A DNA stretch of 6,316 nucleotides from CAYFJO01 sp964343305. Its GTDB lineage: Bacteria > Planctomycetota > Planctomycetia > Pirellulales > Pirellulaceae. The stretch covers positions 1 through 6,316 of the forward strand of contig CAYFJO010000579.1 of assembly GCA_964343305.1 (NCBI GenBank), read 5' to 3'. Position 1 is the first letter of the stretch, and every line of letters begins with the position of its first letter. Under the pieces are notes generated by a model that made no database searches, was not told where the DNA came from, and saw only the letters and a program-made list of their open reading frames with translations. Positions 5,252 to 6,316 of this stretch are shown here, in pieces. Made by a program: the position numbers and the translations under genes.

Positions 5252-6316
5252 ATGACTCGACAACGCTTGTTCCCGATCGTGCTGGTGATTTGCCTGGCGA
5301 TGGCGGCGGTCATGCCCGCCCGCGCCGCCGAGGACGTGTTGGACTTGATCCCCGGAGACGCGATGGGCTTTCTAGTCGTCAACCGACTGGCCGAGACCGA
5401 CGCCAAGATCCAGCAAACGGCGCAACAAATGGGGCTGCCGCCAATCAGCCCTTTGACGATGTTCAAAACCAGGGATGGCATCAAAGGGGGTGTCGATGAG
5501 AAGCGAAGCGCCGCGCTCGTGGCCATGCCTGCCGAGGATCCTGGGTCCAAGCCGGCGGTCCTCTTCGTCCTCCCGGTTTCAGACTTCCAGAAGCTGATCG
5601 AGCCGTTTGAGCCCGACGATCCATCCGCCGCGATCGTCCAGGTGCAGGGTCGCGAGGGGCCGGCCTTGGTCGCCGAACTCAAAGGGTACGCTTTGGCCAC
5701 CGAACCAAAGCACCGCCATGTGTTGGAAAAGGCTCTGAGCTCGCAAAAGCGCGGCGCCGACCTGGCGTTTCCGCGCCCGTGGCTGGCCGAGCAGGAGATC
5801 GTCGGAGTGCTGACCACCAACGGCGTGCAGCAGGCCTGTGACAAAGTCCTGGAAGGTCTGGAAGCGGCCCGCGCGAGGATGGAGGCACTGGGTGGGGAAG
5901 ACAGCCCGGCCGCCGCCGGCCTGAAGGTCTACGAGCATCTGTTTGCCATGGCCAAGAAGCAAGTCACGGCGACGGCGATCGGCGGACAGATCGATGAGCA
6001 AGGCGTGGCGCGGGTGACCAGCCGGACCCGATTCGTGGCTGGCGAGGAGGTAGCCGAGAGCACCGCGGCCGAGCCGGCCCCAAGGGGTTTGCTCACCGGG
6101 ATGCCCTGCGGACCGTTCGTGGTCGCCTTTGGAGGAGTCCTGCCCGAAGAGTCGTCCGAGGCCATGATGCGGTTCTGGTTCGACTTGATCAAGTCCGCGC
6201 CTGACCTGTACGGACTCAGCGACGAACAGGCCGACCAGATGATGGAACTCGCGCGCGAGAGCATGAAGGAGGTCCGCACCATGTCGATGATGCTCGGCGT
6301 GAGCGAGCCCGACGAG
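5252..6316 (+). CDS. Secreted protein of unknown function, downstream partner of the BlaI/M56 pair; cut by window edge
   Basis: The first 355 residues of an open frame that continues past the window. The N-terminus is a clear signal peptide: basic MTRQR, a hydrophobic core (about 6-22), and a likely cut after PARA (22-25). The mature part opens with EDVLDLIPGDAMGFLVVNRL (27-46) and continues with helices of the kind AETDAKIQQTAQQMGLP. Later come alternating strand-like stretches such as PAVLFVLPVSDF and GYALATEPKHRHVLEKAL. This pattern resembles planctomycete secreted hypotheticals distantly like DUF3352 proteins; that is from memory and I cannot assign a function. I see no catalytic motif, no second membrane segment and no EF-hand. 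It starts 44 bases after the M56 gene on the same strand, so it is probably co-transcribed and may be an output or partner of that sensor. Confidence 0.88.
   Translation, partial: MTRQRLFPIVLVICLAMAAVMPARAAEDVLDLIPGDAMGFLVVNRLAETDAKIQQTAQQMGLPPISPLTMFKTRDGIKGGVDEKRSAALVAMPAEDPGSKPAVLFVLPVSDFQKLIEPFEPDDPSAAIVQVQGREGPALVAELKGYALATEPKHRHVLEKALSSQKRGADLAFPRPWLAEQEIVGVLTTNGVQQACDKVLEGLEAARARMEALGGEDSPAAAGLKVYEHLFAMAKKQVTATAIGGQIDEQGVARVTSRTRFVAGEEVAESTAAEPAPRGLLTGMPCGPFVVAFGGVLPEESSEAMMRFWFDLIKSAPDLYGLSDEQADQMMELARESMKEVRTMSMMLGVSEPDE

Noticed and set aside
5221..5844. Minus-strand open frame of 207 codons
   Set aside because: It is antisense to the secreted protein gene, which has a signal peptide and a Shine-Dalgarno; the antisense product is low-complexity Ser/Ala-rich.

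Overview
The window most likely comes from a planctomycete. Three things point there: a TIGR03067 domain (a family I know mainly from planctomycetes), a sensor protein carrying many EF-hands, and a short hairpin repeat of a kind I associate with planctomycete intergenic DNA. This is inference from family knowledge; there is no rRNA or other marker gene.

Left part (1 to about 1250) holds the start of one real gene followed by decayed DNA. A leftward sulfatase gene starts at 340 and runs off the left edge, with its CSPTR formylglycine motif intact. A rightward LexA-like winged-helix remnant (about 420-604) has a frameshift. After a featureless stretch (605-852) comes a leftward redoxin remnant (853 to about 1249). 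It has lost its N-terminal half, including the region where the CxxC site should be, and has one extra base in an A5 run. A paired-hairpin repeat (1314-1368) sits just before the promoter region of the next unit.

Right part (1421-6316) is a compact rightward, probably co-transcribed unit of three genes, each with a clear Shine-Dalgarno sequence. The first is a BlaI/MecI-family repressor (1421-1831). The second is a 1099-residue membrane protein (1908-5207). It starts as a BlaR1-like M56 zinc protease (four TM segments, HELAH). Outside the membrane it has a concanavalin-A-like domain, a TIGR03067 domain with an internal 60-bp tandem duplication, and ten EF-hand loops arranged as five pairs about 58 residues apart. 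The third is a secreted protein of unknown function (5252 to beyond 6316).

By analogy with BlaR1/BlaI, the membrane protease would sense something outside the cytoplasmic membrane and cause loss of the repressor, inducing the operon. The usual penicillin-binding sensor is absent. The signal is therefore unlikely to be a beta-lactam; a glycan-like ligand with calcium is a plausible but untested alternative. This rewired sensor is the most interesting item in the window.
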